A stretch of 64,000 nt of DNA from Vanilla planifolia. Its lineage: Eukaryota; Streptophyta; Magnoliopsida; Asparagales; Orchidaceae. The notes under the pieces were generated by a model. It saw only the letters and a program-made list of their open reading frames with translations. It was not told the origin of the DNA and searched no databases. Positions 1-12,989 of this stretch are shown piece after piece; within the stretch, counting starts at the first letter, position 1; the number at the start of each line of letters is the position of its first letter. Location: the NCBI GenBank assembly GCA_023846275.1, contig CM043870.1:2727527-2791526 (forward strand), read 5' to 3'. The position numbers and the translations under genes are program-made.

Positions 1-2200
1 TAACCGCATGAGATGTTGTCTGTGTAGAAGATCAAATATTTTATCTTTTAGTCTCTCGTCAAGAGAAAATGATATATAAGGAGACAAATATTGGGATCCC
101 AATTTTTTTGAGTGTTTGCCTTTAATCATCTAGTCTTTTTCTTCTTAATCTGATTTTGAGTTCAAGAATAGTAGTGAACTAAGTTAAGAGTGAGACTTCA
201 TCACTCCAAACCCAAACTCAATTTTGTTTACTTTAGGAGACTACAAGCTCCAATGCAAACTCAAGAGTATAAATCAATGATAGGACCCACTACTATGGAC
301 AATCATGAGGGAAAGGAAAATGAGGCATGTCATGAGGAAGAAAGTCCAAATAGTGATTTTGATCTTTCAATTTCCATATGGAAGAGGGTAAGGTGTCATA
401 CTAGGAATTCTAGATATCTTATATTGGATTATGTTACATATTCTATGTTATCAAAACATTTCAAAGCCTTTGTTGCCAAATTTGATGAGATTCAACTTCC
501 TACAATTGTTAATGAGGGACTTCAAGATTTGAATTGGAAGAATGATGTGTTGGAAAAGATGAAGGCATTTTAATGATGATGATACTTGAGAGATGGTAAA
601 GTTATTATACTGAAGAAAACAATTGGCAGTAAGTATTTTTACTAAAATGTAGATTGTATGGAGTTGTGGAATGGTGTATGCAAAGATTAATGGCATAAGG
701 TTTTACTCAAACCTATGTAGTTGATTAAGAAAAGACCTGTATCGGTTTCGAAGCTTAAATCAATTAGAATTCTATTATCTATTGTTGCTAACTCTGAATG
801 AAGACTACATCAACTAGATATTAAAAGTGTTTTCCTCGGTGGTATTTTAGAGGAGGTGTATATGAGGGCTTATCTTGAATTTGAGACAAAAGAAGATTCT
901 GACAAAGTATGTAAGCTAAAAGAAGGCTCATTATGATTTGAAACAATCTTTTCTCTTGATTCATGCAGTTTAGCATTATAATGAAAATCTTAGATGTAAC
1001 TAAGTGCAAGTTAATCATACCTTGTTTGTAAAGAAGAATGAACCAAGTGAACAAGTGGTACACATTGAAATGTAGATGATATGGTGATTGAAGGTGGTGA
1101 GGAAGTGGAGATTGGAAATCTTAAGGACTTTGAGACGAATTTATTGTGCAAGATGTTGAAGAATTTAAATGCTTTCATGGAATGGAGATCTTAAGAAGTC
1201 ATAAAGGAATTTTTATTTCACAAAGAAAGCTTATGCTTGACTAAGGAAACAAGAAAACTTGGACATAAATTTTCCAGTAGTCCTTAGGATGTCACTAAAA
1301 GCATAAGATGTCAACTAGTGATCCTCAGTTAATAAAGAGAACTATCAGTGTTTGGTATGGGTCATGATATCATATATTGCCTTTAGTATGAGTGTACTAG
1401 GTTAGCTTATGCTTGTAGTTTAAGAAAATTGGAGTTAGGGATGTCATTGTTTTTTTTTTTGATATGTAACTTGGTCAGGAGCTACTGATGATAACAAGTC
1501 AATAATTGAGTGTTACATGAAAATCTGTGGTCATCTAGTGACTTGGAGAAACAAAAAGCAATCTATGGTTGTCCTAAGCAGTGGAAAAGCTGAGTATAAA
1601 ACTGTAGTTCAAGGAAAATGGAACTTATTTATATATAAATGTTGATTGACAGATTTAAACATGTCAGCAGCAGGGCTATGAAGTTGTTTAGCAACAACAA
1701 ATGAGTTATCAGAGTTGCTCATAATCTAATCTGATATGATCGAATGAAACATGTGAAGATTAACAAAAATTTCGTCAAGACTAAGATTGAGAATAAGAAT
1801 GTATGTCCATTCCAAGTCCTAAGAAGCTAGTGCTCTAACCAAAGCTCTTCAGAAGTCACTTTTCGATACGTGTTAGTAAGATAGGAATGCTTGGTATCGA
1901 TTCATCAGCTTGAGGGAGAGCACATGAGAACTAAATAAAGATTTTACAATTATGGGATTATCTTTTAGTTAAATTAGTTATAGTTTTCCTTTTTGAGTTT
2001 TCCTTGTGTCTTGTAATTGGTGTGCCTATTTCTTGAGGATTTTGTAGTTGGTTTTCTTCTTCCTTAGCTTTCATTATTTTGTGAGGTTTAGTTTCCAAAT
2101 ATAAGAGGATTGATTATTATATTTTGTTAGAAGAGATTGTGAGTTCATTATGATTAATGATAGTGAATATCATTATTTTCTTCTTCTTTTGTTTAGTTTT
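1..2200 (+). mobile_element. Decayed Ty1/copia retrotransposon, 3' part (RT-RNase H and 3' LTR)
   Basis: The translation in shifting frames follows the 3' half of a copia polyprotein. At 190-573 there is the stretch before reverse transcriptase, ending in a WKNDVLEKMKAF-type segment. At about 800-1250 comes the RT core: LHQLDIKSVFLGG, then VCKLKEGS, then a VDDM remnant of the YVDDM active site, then KLGHKF. At 1850-1910 the usual C-terminal SKIGMLGID tail is followed by a purine-rich tract and a probable LTR to about 2200. Many stops and frameshifts break every domain, so the element cannot be autonomous. The 5' LTR, gag and integrase lie to the left of the window or are lost. The right edge lies only some 250-430 bp before the next gene's likely 5' UTR. 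The 3' LTR limits are uncertain. Confidence 0.8.
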
Positions 2201-2630
2201 ATCGACTAGTATTTAATGGAGAAAATTCAATCAAACCTTAAATAGTTATATTCTTTAAGAATTATCAGTTAAATATTTGGTATTTTTCCCATTGGTATAA
2301 CTGGCTAGATTGCATCTTGAGTCTGTTGAAATGTGCTGTAACAAAGTATAATTTCTGAAATCCCCTGCCTTAGGTTATACATGTGATTTTTACTTTTGAA
2401 GGGTGTTGCTTCGACTTGCATGGTTTCTTTTTGTTAGATCTAAACTTTGAAAACAGAAAGGTACGTCGTTGTTGTCAGCATTGTATTGTAACCATTTCCA
2501 TTTTTTTATAATTTATAGCACTTTATTATTTTTCAGTTTTTTTTTGTCCTGTTGATTAGTCTGGGTTTGTCATATTTGATTTGTAAATTTTTGCATGGTA
2601 GGATTCAGTTAGTAATAGTATACCACAACA
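2201..2630 (+). promoter_or_regulatory. Promoter and 5' UTR region of the PMT8-like gene
   Basis: No ORF is present. A splice donor-like GTACGT at 2461 and an acceptor-like TGGTAG ending at 2601 could bound a 5' UTR intron of about 140 bp. Such leader introns are common in plant genes, but only transcript data can confirm this one. The promoter must be compact, since copia LTR sequence ends near 2200, or else it overlaps the LTR. Confidence 0.4.
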
Positions 2631-5138
2631 ATGAGGGGGAGAGCTGATGGATGGCAAAAGAAGCATGTGGTGCCTTTGGCTTGTGCCATTCTTTTGCTTT
2701 TAGGCTTTCTTTTCATCTATTATGGTGGTTCTGGACGGCAACAAGCTAGCTCTGCTTTAGATTATGGTAACAAATTCTCAAGATCACTTGTTTGGATTGG
2801 TGATGATGATGGAGAAATTGGCAAAGCCGAAGTTTCTTTTGATGGCCAAGAAGAAGATGGCATTGTTGCTCCTAATAGCTTCCCAGTAAGTCATTATTAA
2901 ACCTACCATGTTGTTTGTGAATTGATGCTGGATTCCACCTATTTGATACGTATCCGTTTTACTTGCGAAGGTGTGTGATGATCGGCATATAGAATTGATT
3001 CCTTGCCTTGACAGACATTTAATATACCAAACAAGGCTGAAGTTGGACTTATCTTTAATGGAGCACTACGAGAGACATTGCCCTCGGCCTGAAAAGCGCT
3101 ACAACTGCTTAATCCCTCCTCCACATGGTTACAAGGCATATTTGATCATCTCTTCTTGAAATCTGTCATTCTCATTTGAGAGCATGTTATATTTTAATGA
3201 TCCTAACATCGTGCTATATTTTTATTTTTCTTTTGATTTTTGCATTATAGATTCCAATAAAATGGCCAAAAAGCCGAGATGAAGTTTGGAAAGCAAACAT
3301 ACCACATACTCACCTTGCACATGAAAAATCTGATCAAAATTGGATGGTTGTTAAAGGTGACAAGATACTTTTTCCTGGTGGTGGAACCCATTTTCACTAT
3401 GGAGCTGACAAATATATACAATCAATAGCAAATGTAAGTTGATTTGGTGATAACTTTAATTCGATAATGAGCAAAAATTCCAGAAGAAGTAGAGCCAATG
3501 GCTTCAAATATGAAATTAAAGATAAATTCATTGCTATTTTAGATGTTGAAATTACTGCTATTAATTTATAAATTTGTTTTTGTATATTCTTTTCAGTTGC
3601 ATCTATTGTGAACTGAAATATTTAAAAGCATTGTTCTATGTTTACAGATGTTGAACTTTTCAGACGATATGATCAATAATCAAGGAAAGTTGCGAACTGT
3701 ACTGGATGTAGGCTGTGGTGTTGCAAGCTTTGGAGGATATCTTCTGTCTTCTGATGTTATAGCAATGTCTTTGGCTCCAAATGATGTTCATCAAAACCAG
3801 ATTCAGTTTGCTTTAGAGAGAGGAATACCTGCCTACCTTGGTGTTTTGGGAACTAAGAGACTTCCTTATCCTAGTAGGTCATTTGAGCTTGCCCATTGTT
3901 CACGTTGTAGGATTGATTGGCTTCAAAGAGATGGGATCCTTCTACTTGAGGTAGATAGACTTCTCAGACCAGGAGGTTATTTTGCCTACTCCTCTCCTGA
4001 AGCTTATGCTCAAGATGAAGAAGATCTCAAAATCTGGAGGGAGATGAGTGCTCTTGTTGAACGAATGTGTTGGAAAATTGCAGCTAAAAGAGACCAAACT
4101 GTTATTTGGGTTAAGCCTCTTACGAATGATTGTTACATGGAAAGAGCTCCAGGTACTAAACCCCCTCTATGCCAACATGATACTGATCCTGATGCTATTT
4201 GGGGTGTTCCAATGGAGGTTTGCATTACTCCTTACTCTGAACGTGAGTTCTCTGTTGGTGAAATTACCTTAAATTTCATAATGTCAAATTTATGTAGATT
4301 TGTTTCCTTTTTTGATATCAAAATGTATCAAATCCTTTATAATAATTTCTTCTTTTCCTCCAGAGAACCACAGAGATGAAGGCAGCGGCTTGGCTCCATG
4401 GCCTGCGAGGCTTACTTCACCTCCTCCAAGACTCGCTGATCTTGGCTATTCAGCAGAGCTGTTCGAAAAGGATACGGTAAGTTGTTTTTAGTAACATTTT
4501 TACATTCATATACGCCTTTTATATCACACTCCCAACCTCCCATCTTCTTCAGGAAATTTGGCAGAGAAGGGTCGAAGCCTATTGGAATCTACTGAGCCCA
4601 AAGATAAAACCAAACACACTGAGGAACCTCATGGACATGAAAGCCAACATGGGATCATTCGCAGCAGCTCTACGGGAAAAAGATGTTTGGGTTATGAACG
4701 TTGTGCCTGAGGATGGACCCAACACTCTAAAGCTCATCTTTGACAGAGGCCTCATAGGCTCCGTGCACAACTGGTACTTGTGCTAAATTTCTCACTTCGT
4801 GCAGTACGTTATCTTATTCGTATTTTGTCAGGTGCGAATCGTACTCGACCTACCCTCGAACGTACGACCTCCTCCACGCATGGAACCTTCTCTCGAGCAT
4901 CGAGAAGAAGGGATGCAGCGTGGAGGATCTGCTCCTGGAGATGGACCGCATCCTTCGTCCGACCGGGTTTGTTCTCCTCCGTGACTCGCGTGGGATGCTG
5001 GATCTCGTCAAGAAGTACCTAAATGGGCTGCATTGGGAATCCTTTGCCGAAGGGGGGGACCCTGAGGACGGAGAGCAGGTTCTTTTGATTCAGAAGAAGA
5101 CGTGGCTGGTGGATGAGGACTCGCAGGATTCGAGATGA
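2631..5138 (+). CDS. PMT8: Probable pectin-type methyltransferase, PMT8 class (DUF248)
   Basis: Seven exons are read as 2631-2885, 2971-3135, 3251-3433, 3648-4242, 4364-4476, 4553-4773 and 4832-5138. They join in frame to 612 codons plus TGA. The protein has a short basic N-terminus, a type II signal anchor at about residues 13-31, a short stem, then the DUF248 methyltransferase domain. The SAM-binding motif DVGCG is at residues 221-225, followed by CSRCRIDW and LLRPGGY, and the family's NLMDMKA and VMNVVPEDGP motifs. Plant PMT proteins of this class are Golgi membrane enzymes thought to methylate wall polysaccharides; the exact substrate of PMT8 is not settled. Length and motif order match the Arabidopsis PMT8/PMT9 group. 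Intron 2 starts with GC instead of GT (AAG|GCATAT at 3136), while the frame across it is perfect. No lesion is seen, so the gene looks functional. Confidence 0.93.
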
Positions 5139-5951
5139 AGAAGACGACTTCGTCTGAGGTTTGCACTCGTTCATGCCATTTTAAATTTTTTAGCATTTAA
5201 AACATAGAATTCATTGTGGGCTGCGATTTTTATTAACTTGATGCTTGTTTTACTTAAAACATGTAAAGATGAATAGCACTGCCCGTTAGATTTGAAAATG
5301 AAGTCCAAAAGATCAATTTTGATGTAAATTAAATCCATATAGTTTTAGTGAACTGAGCACATTGATACATAACTTATATTATGAAATTGTAAGAGAAATT
5401 TCAAATTATTGATAAATATTTCCTATAAAAAATGTTCAGCGTAACTGTTTTAGAACAAAAGGAAGTTGAAATCAATATATAAATAGTAATAAAACTAAGA
5501 AAATTTGATTTATATTTTCAAACAATTAAGCAAAAGGCACATCAAGACCTGTCATACAACTATTTAGGAGAACAAAAATCAAGAATATTTACTAAAAAAT
5601 CATAAAAATCAAGATTACGTTGACAAAAAATAATAAAATATCTCAAACAAATACCTCCGTATCAAAACAATCCACAAGACCCACAATGCAACTGCAGCGA
5701 AACGCTGGATCTGAACCAAACATTTAGCATAAGCACAAATCTAATAGTGTCTAAATAAACATGGAAAGATTACATGTCTGCATGGCACATCTATTGAACT
5801 AAAAGCTCGAAACTGCACCTAAAGTATCCTCACCAAACACATGAAACCATCATCAGCCACAAAGTTAAAAGTCACATTTTCCTTGTAATTTTCTTTCAAG
5901 GAAGAAGATGAGCAGAAACAATTAAGCTCAAAACTTGGCAATCCAACCAGA
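5139..5951. other. Convergent intergenic region between PMT8-like and RHON1-like genes
   Basis: This 813-bp stretch holds the 3' ends of two converging genes. It is AT-rich, with no ORF and no recognisable element. Both 3' UTRs and poly(A) sites must lie here. Confidence 0.6.
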
Positions 5952-7043
5952 TCAGGCTTTGTCAATAATCAACAATTCCAGTAACTCGTTCTTCTTTAGC
6001 TTGGAATAGCGCCTGATGCCTCTTGTCTTTGCAAGTGCTCTCAATTCTGACACCTTCCAGGAGCTCAAATCTGTACTCTGCATCACAACAGATGCCTCAG
6101 AACTTCCCACCTTAGCTTCATCACAATCTGAAGCATTCCTTGAACTCTCATCATCCAAAGGTTCAAGCTTGGTCTCGGACGACTCTTCCACGGGCTCAAG
6201 CTCAAGCTCAAGCTCCTGCAGTTGCTCAGGCTCCAGTTTGGCGTTCGCTTCGGAATTAACACCGTCTATCTTCTTTTGTGTCTTGAGGGAAGACCCGATC
6301 GCTTCATCGGAAGAGAAGATGGGCTGAAATTTCACCCTGGGTATAGGTGACCTTCGTTTGAAACTCGAGACTGGCCTAGACAAAGGAACAACTGTTGGTT
6401 CGGGTTCGACGAAGATTGCATCGCCTTCCTCTTCGAATCGGTCGACCATCTGTGGTTCAGCGAGTGAATTGGGAGTCTCAGGATGGTTCGGATGGTTTGG
6501 ATGTAATCCATTGCCGGTGGTAGTCTTCTTTCCTTGAGCTAAAGAGTGTTTCCTTAGTAATTGCAGAAGAGAGTCGACAGTTGGCTGTTCTACCGAACCT
6601 TCACGTGCAACATCAACTCTCTTCTCTTCTTTGGGTCCTGCTCGCACTCTTAGCTGTGCCTGCACTCTTTTGAAAAGCTCGACGATCTCCTTCTCCCTTT
6701 GCCCAGGAGATGATGTGACAGAATACCTCCGGTCATCATTGGTAGAAGGAGATGTAGGGCCATTTTTGTGAGGAGGATTACCCTCTAGGTTCTCAGGGTT
6801 CCCTATTTCATGGTTTTCTCTAGTTTTACTTGGGGAAACTTTGGACTGTCTTGAAAAATACACATTACGTTTGTTTGTAGTCGCTCTACATATCGACAAG
6901 CTCCTTGGATAACAAGAAATGGGATGTTTAGTCGAAAAATTAGCACCCAAGAAGAGTTTTTGACTATTGATGGAAGAGGTAGATGATATCATAGTCCCTC
7001 CATGTGCTCCTTGACAAGGAAGCAACTTCCAATCAAGAATCAT
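5952..7043 (-). CDS. RHON1: Rho-N domain chloroplast RNA-binding protein (RHON1 / SAP-like BP-73 type)
   Basis: A single coding exon encodes 363 aa. The N-terminal ~60 residues are rich in Ser, Thr, Asn and basic residues and poor in acidic ones, as in a chloroplast transit peptide; Met18 is an alternative start. The middle is charged and low in complexity, with an ELELELEP acidic run near residue 288. The last ~40 residues (323-363) form the Rho_N/SAP-like helical domain, with the pattern LSSWKVSELRALAK and KLKKNELLELL. In Arabidopsis RHON1 binds plastid RNA and works with RNase E in processing and transcription termination; rice BP-73 is related. A strong splice acceptor (TTTGTTTTAG) lies just before the ATG on this strand, at about 7049-7058, so an upstream 5' UTR exon is likely. 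The protein is slightly shorter than the ~400-aa Arabidopsis one. No lesion is seen. Confidence 0.88.
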   Translation of the reverse strand: MILDWKLLPCQGAHGGTMISSTSSINSQKLFLGANFSTKHPISCYPRSLSICRATTNKRNVYFSRQSKVSPSKTRENHEIGNPENLEGNPPHKNGPTSPSTNDDRRYSVTSSPGQREKEIVELFKRVQAQLRVRAGPKEEKRVDVAREGSVEQPTVDSLLQLLRKHSLAQGKKTTTGNGLHPNHPNHPETPNSLAEPQMVDRFEEEGDAIFVEPEPTVVPLSRPVSSFKRRSPIPRVKFQPIFSSDEAIGSSLKTQKKIDGVNSEANAKLEPEQLQELELELEPVEESSETKLEPLDDESSRNASDCDEAKVGSSEASVVMQSTDLSSWKVSELRALAKTRGIRRYSKLKKNELLELLIIDKA

Positions 7044-7049
7044 GTCACC

Positions 7050-8896
7050 TAAAACAAAAGGAAGAACTTTTGAATTGGTCGAGATAAACTAAATTCAAGT
7101 TTTAATTGACACACCTCAGGTTTTGCATGAAGAATTTTCGATGCATAATAATGCTTTCAGAAGAAAATAGAGATGGAACAGATAAGGGATGTGAGGTAAA
7201 TTTATGAATGAAAAATGCAATTTTAATGTCGTGAAAAGAAGACAAAACCATCATTCATGTTAATTATTTAAAAAAAAAGTGAATAAATGAAACGATTTTT
7301 TTGTGTTAATAAAAAAAATGTTAGAAGAAGAGGTGAAGACGCTTTCAATAAAACATGGTAGCTGAAAAGATAGTTTACAAAATACCATGTAGCCAACGTA
7401 ACAGTTAAGGCACACAGAACAATTGGGATTGGAAAATTCTTAAGGGGTTGTTTTGTTTGGGGTAAGGAAAGCTAGGGTAAATCTTACCTTACCTCCCATT
7501 TGAATAAGAATTAGTAAGATAAATGAGGTTAATGGATGATAAGAAGTAGAAAAGTTTTGGGTAAGGCTGGGGTAAAGTTGCCTCAGGATGGGACAAGAAA
7601 ATGTTGTAGTTGGTGTGATAAAGTTAGATAGCTTACCTCGGGTCTACCCCCAAATTAGATGGATGTTAAATATTCCACAACTTAACATAATTTCAGATTT
7701 CCCACCAAAGTTTAATTGTCAAAAAACTTCACAATCTATCACAAGTTTAACCTACAAGGAAACTGGTTCAATATCATATCAATTCAAAAAGATTTTTTGA
7801 GGGCATTATTGGAAAAATGGACTGGATTTACTTGAATCCCAAGAAAGTAGCCAAGGGGTGTCATGACTTGATGACCAAGAATCATAGAAGTGATTGGAGA
7901 TATCAAATTGAGATGAATGTTTCAACTTGATAAACCTCTAGAACGGGCATAAACAACAATGTAGGGAGTCAAAGACGTGCACTCTGGTTGTCAAAGTTCA
8001 CAAGAGACATCACGAAGAGACTTGTCTATCTCGCTTACAATAAGGATAGGATATCAAGAATAGAAAATGGTTACCTAGAAAGATTACAATTGTGGGAGGA
8101 GGTTTCTTGATAGTCTCTCAACATATTTAGCAATCTTTTACAAAACAAACAAAACCTAGATTATCAATGATCACCTCTTTTGTAAGGGGAAGACCTTACT
8201 TTATATGGTCCATCCCATCCCTTGGCATGAACATCTAATTATTAAATGTTAGGATACAATGATGTTCACATGATAAGTGAATCCAAGCAAACATGAGCCA
8301 AGATGCCATTAATGCACCAAGGACCCTCAACAACTAAAGGGAAGATTACCCAACATTGATGGATACCAAGGCCTTGATACCTCGAGGCGTGTGCTAAACT
8401 GGAACAAAGTAGACCTTTAGATGTGTTTACGATAGAGACATACCAGATGCTGCACAAGGCAATCATGGAGCACATGCCAACACTTCTGATTTTTCTTTAT
8501 TGGCACAAGTCATTACGATTAGGTGATACATGTGTCGTGAGCCTATTGAAACCTTAATTATTGCACTACTAGTTTAATAATAACAAAATCATTATATTGT
8601 CTTATTAATACTTTTCTTCAAGTATTTCAGATCATGTATCTCAACATTCAATATGTAAATCGAGCTGAAATGAGTAGCTAGAGCCTATATTAAAAACAAT
8701 TACGATGACTCATACAAGTACTCTGGTACGATGATAAAATAAAACTTAGGTGGAAGGGGCATACCCTATACTTAACGAATATCACTCAATACAACATTCT
8801 TAACAACCCAATCAATAACAGAGTTGGACCCCTCAATGCATTTGTAATCTTGATCCCTCTAAAGCAACTAATATTTATCCTAGCTAATTGAAATGG
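7050..8896. other. Gene-poor AT-rich spacer upstream of the RHON1-like gene
   Basis: The first few hundred bases should hold the promoter and any leader exon of the minus-strand gene. The stretch 7440-7600 has purine-rich GGGGTAAGG/CCTTACC pairs and looks like the end of a small non-autonomous DNA element, but no second terminus was found. The rest shows no coding sequence that could be identified. Confidence 0.4.
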
Positions 8897-9140
8897 ATCA
8901 TCCTAATCAGTGTAAGCGGTCCTCACCTCTTCAAGAGAATAGATCGCCTAAGAAGGTCAAACTCTATCCAGATCCCTAACGAGTGTGGGAACTGAAGAAT
9001 CACACAAGAAATTGCCTGAGATCATCCTAATCAATGAAAGAGGCCCCCACCTCTTCAAGGGAATAGATCGCCGGAGAAGAGTCAAACTCTATCCAAATCC
9101 CTAGTGAGTGTGGGAATTTAAGAATCACACAAGAGATAGT
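8897..9140. repeat. Two-copy tandem duplication, ~124-bp unit
   Basis: The unit starting ATCATCCTAATCA occurs at 8897 and again at 9021. Both copies run through CACCTCTTCAAG and GAATAGATCGCC to AATCACACAAGA. They differ by scattered substitutions and small indels, so the duplication is not recent. No ORF spans it. Confidence 0.75.
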
Positions 9141-12100
9141 ATCAAAAAAGTGAATAAATTGGGGAGCTTGGTCTTTAATTCAATGAGCTAATTAGTGATG
9201 TTTTGGTATTAACCATAATAAGTACTAAAATAAATATAAAGCATAAACAAACAAGAAAAAGATCATTTCTAAGTTATTTTTAACTTATCTTAGAATATAA
9301 GACCTACAACAATTTTCTTGTTCATTAGAATTCGATAAGGTTGAGTATGAGTATTAAATGCTTTTGAAATCATCATTCCACTCATATAAATTTAAGCTTA
9401 AGTCATACATTTCATCTAAATTATTTTATATACAAAATGTCTCAGAATAGAGCAAACTTGATAAATGATATCACTTGTTAAAACTTAATCAAGTTAAAAA
9501 AAATACAAATTAATTATGAATTAAGTGAAACTATATTATATGACTAATTCATATGTATAATAGGACAAAGTCAGACTTGGCAATCTAGTATTTGGGTTGA
9601 TTTCTTAGGAAATTCGTATAATATAATATCTAGATTGTACTTGTATGATCTTAGTTTAACTAAGGTGTTAACTATGTTATGAAGTCTAAAGTTTTATATT
9701 TGGCTAATTTCGCCCATTAGATATAGTACGATCATATTTTTGTTTATAAGTGCATAAGAAATAACATATTTATACAAATGATAACTGATTGGTAGAATTT
9801 CGAAAATTTTATTATGGCTGAGTGCAAAATGCTTAAAGCTTTTGGAAAACTTTCTAATACTTATATAAAGGCGTCCAAATATAAGTAAAAAGGTTAATGT
9901 TAACTTAAGCAAATCATTAAAAATTAATCTACATAAAAATCATCATTGCAAAGAAAAGGGAGGAGCAAAGCCAAAGGATTAAAGCATATAGTCATTATAT
10001 TCGAGCTCTTTGACATTTCACATTCCTACTAAGTTTCATATCATTTGCAGGTTATTCTATAGTATTCTTCCCAATGGGAACATTAAACTATATTGTATAT
10101 CTCTTCCATATTGCTTTCACATCTATTTATTGTGCCTCATGAATTAAATTATATTAGTTTATAGGACTGAATTTTGAGTTTTGTTTTACTTTGATTCTTT
10201 GTCGTGTTGTTTAGAATTTTATATTTAATCTTGTATCAATCTTTTCACTACTATTAGAAAGTCTTTTGATCCAATGATTTGTAGAGTTTTCTAGTCCGAT
10301 ATCATAGGGTCTTCTAGCCTAGTGTTTTAAACTCTTCTAGGCCAATGTTTGCAAGGTTATTTAGCCCAATGTAACATTTTATCTACTCAAACAAAAGACA
10401 TTTTTAGCATAAATCAAACCTTTGGTTGGGGTAAATATACATTTAAGTTTAGACAAAATCGCCTAAAACTCTTATTGTGTAATTTCTTATTTGTACTCCA
10501 ACACAAAGAGTTTTCAAAATTAACAAATATTTCTAAAACAAATTTTATAAGAACCATAAAGAATATTAAAAGTCTTTCATTACAATATTTGTAGTTGTTT
10601 AAATTTTCAATTTTCACAATTCACCCATTTATTGTGTGGATATTACACTCACCAATTCTCAACATGACTAAATCATTTCTAGGCCAACCTCTCATATTAT
10701 GTCTCCTACTATTGTGTATGGTTGAGGTTTAATTGTTTTGAACTAGATTTTGGATCTTCATTTATGTGTATTGGAAAGAACTACAAATTATCCTTGAAAG
10801 AACCCAAATCCTTCAAAAAAAGATCCATAATCTTTCTCGTCTTTTGTGTACCATGATCGAAAATAGCTCTTTAAAAGACCATTTTGGCCTATTTATAATC
10901 AAACTTTAGCAAGCACAACTTTTGCAAGTGCAACAACCTTTGGAATTCCTCTTCCTCTATTTAAGAGCAACTTGATTTCAAGCTACCTTAGTTTCCCACC
11001 CTATGGTTGCTTTTTCTAACCAAGCAACCCTATGTCACTACCACCATCTCTCTTTCAATGTACAACTTATGTTAGATCACAAGAGAAATAAATATGCACA
11101 AATAGTTTTCAAGTATGGTCAAAGATTAATCAAGTCAACTCAAAATAAGGCAAAGAAGCTATTGTTTTTATTGTTATTGCGATATAGGCTATGACAAGAG
11201 TGGTGCAGACTAAGGTCCCATCAAAATCATTAAAGCACAAGAGAGAGGTGGAAGAGGTTGTCAAGGTTTTGATTGGCATGTCTTCTTTAAAGGTCACAAT
11301 GGAGTTGTAGTGGGGGTATGCCAAAGAGGATGCAACAATGTTTGGCATATTGGGATTTCATGTTGAAAAAGTTGAAACTATTGATGATGGTTGATGGAGA
11401 AACAACTAGCTAAACTCTTTGAAATGAATTTACATCTCTTTGGCCGCCTATTGACATCCTTTTTCAAAATATAATTGGGCATGGATTTTTCTCTTTTATG
11501 GATGGAAGGGGAGGGCTTGAACTCTAGTAGCAACTAAGTCACAATGATCTTTCACATGATGGAATGCTTGGATTCATATGAGATACCTAAGAATATGAAA
11601 GAAGCACAAATGGATATTGAAGCAACTAAATAAGATGGCAATAATTGATGTGGAATGATAGAAAATGCCAAGGTTTGTTGTGAACATCATTACAAGATAT
11701 GTAAACTTTTTGAAGATGCTATTACGAATTAGACCAAACTAGAGAGGTTGTGACGAGAAATAATACCTTAATAACCAAATTGTGTGAGAATTCGAACCAT
11801 CTCTTCAAAGATAACAATATAAATTGTTATGTGAAAAGCAACTTAGATGAGGTACGATAGTGGGTTAGATATGACAATTTAAATTAATATCACTTAAATA
11901 AACTTAAATCTAGTTTAGCTTGCATTCCCAAGAGCATCGAGAAGGAAACCATGCCTCAACATGCATGAAATACCATAAACCTAAAAAAGAACAAAGCATA
12001 CGACCAAAATAGATTAACATTAACCAAAAGTAAAACCCCATGCTAGAAATTCATGAAAATGAACTTCTATGTAAGATTTTGACTAGCATTTAATGAACAA

Positions 12101-12189
12101 TTAACAAAAAAACGAAATTGCAAATGGATGCATGAACTCAACTCGTCTCACCATAATTTAAAATCATTGTTATCATAATGAGAGTCTAA
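9141..12189. other. AT-rich intergenic DNA with unidentified relics
   Basis: No gene is supported. All ORFs here are short, with no family resemblance. A small degenerate tandem repeat lies at 10260-10374 and is listed separately. The stretch 11190-11700 reads like decayed retroelement coding sequence, with long partly open runs broken by stops, but no diagnostic motif was found. Confidence 0.4.
10260..10374. repeat. Degenerate short tandem repeat, ~24-bp period
   Basis: About five imperfect units share the core TCTTCTAGNCCAATGTTT. They run from AGTCTTTTGATCCAATG to GGTTATTTAGCCCAATG. Divergence between units is high. There is no sign of coding use. Confidence 0.5.
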
Positions 12190-12900
12190 TCCACATTGTT
12201 CATCACTTTCTTTTTAACTTCGAGACTTTCAACAAAATACATGTCGAACATCAATGATGTGAAGACAACAAATGTGAGACTTGTGACAACCATTCAAACA
12301 ATGCCTAAGTGGTCCACAAGGTCCTATCATAAACAAGCATGAACACAAACCAATAGTTACTTTATCATATTAAGCATCACATGAATCACTAAATAAAACT
12401 CTGCTCAAACATGATAGAAAACAACAAGACAACATCTATGGGAGCCACAAATTGCATGAAACATATGATTCTGACTCATAAACCACTTGTTAATGGGGTT
12501 ACATCAATTGGAAACCCAGGTTAACCTCAGCACACTATTAAGTAGACACTTATAAACACAAATGTTATAGCAATCAATAAAGGCCAACTATTTGTATAAT
12601 AAAGATCCAACACTGTGTTCAACTTCTAATGTTAGCTCGTACTCAGTACTTTCTCTTGCAAGACCACCGAAACTGCCCATGCACTACCGCAAAGCTCTCT
12701 AATTGCAGTAAACCGCCAAGCTCTCTTTCTCTATGTGCTTGCTTTGTCCAGTCAAAATGATAGCAATTTTGGAGTTGTTAGAGCGCATAAACAATCTAAC
12801 AAAAGAAAAAATTCTATTGGCCTTAACTAATCCAAGAGATTTAAACCAACCATCTCATCACACGCGGAAACCTAAAGATCTGACATCTAAGTCCTAAAAA
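12190..12900 (-). repeat. Relic repeat copy A (intron-like sequence on the minus strand)
   Basis: Parts of this stretch recur, diverged, at 13860-14098 (copy B) and 19790-20210 (copy C). Shared landmarks include TGTTCAACTT, TTGCAAGACCA, CCAAGCTCTC, TTTTGGAGTTG and, with copy B, ATGAATCAC and CATGGGA/TATGGGA-type blocks. On the minus strand it reads like T-rich intron sequence behind the promoter-like end at 13.0-13.2 kb. The family is not identified. It may be a relic of a duplicated gene 5' region or an unclassified element. Confidence 0.5.
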
Positions 12901-12989
12901 CATTAAAACTTAACGAAAATCAAAAACTAAGAAGGAAACCTAAAGGACTGTACGAAACAAGCGGCACATTAACAACTGCTGCAGGATAA

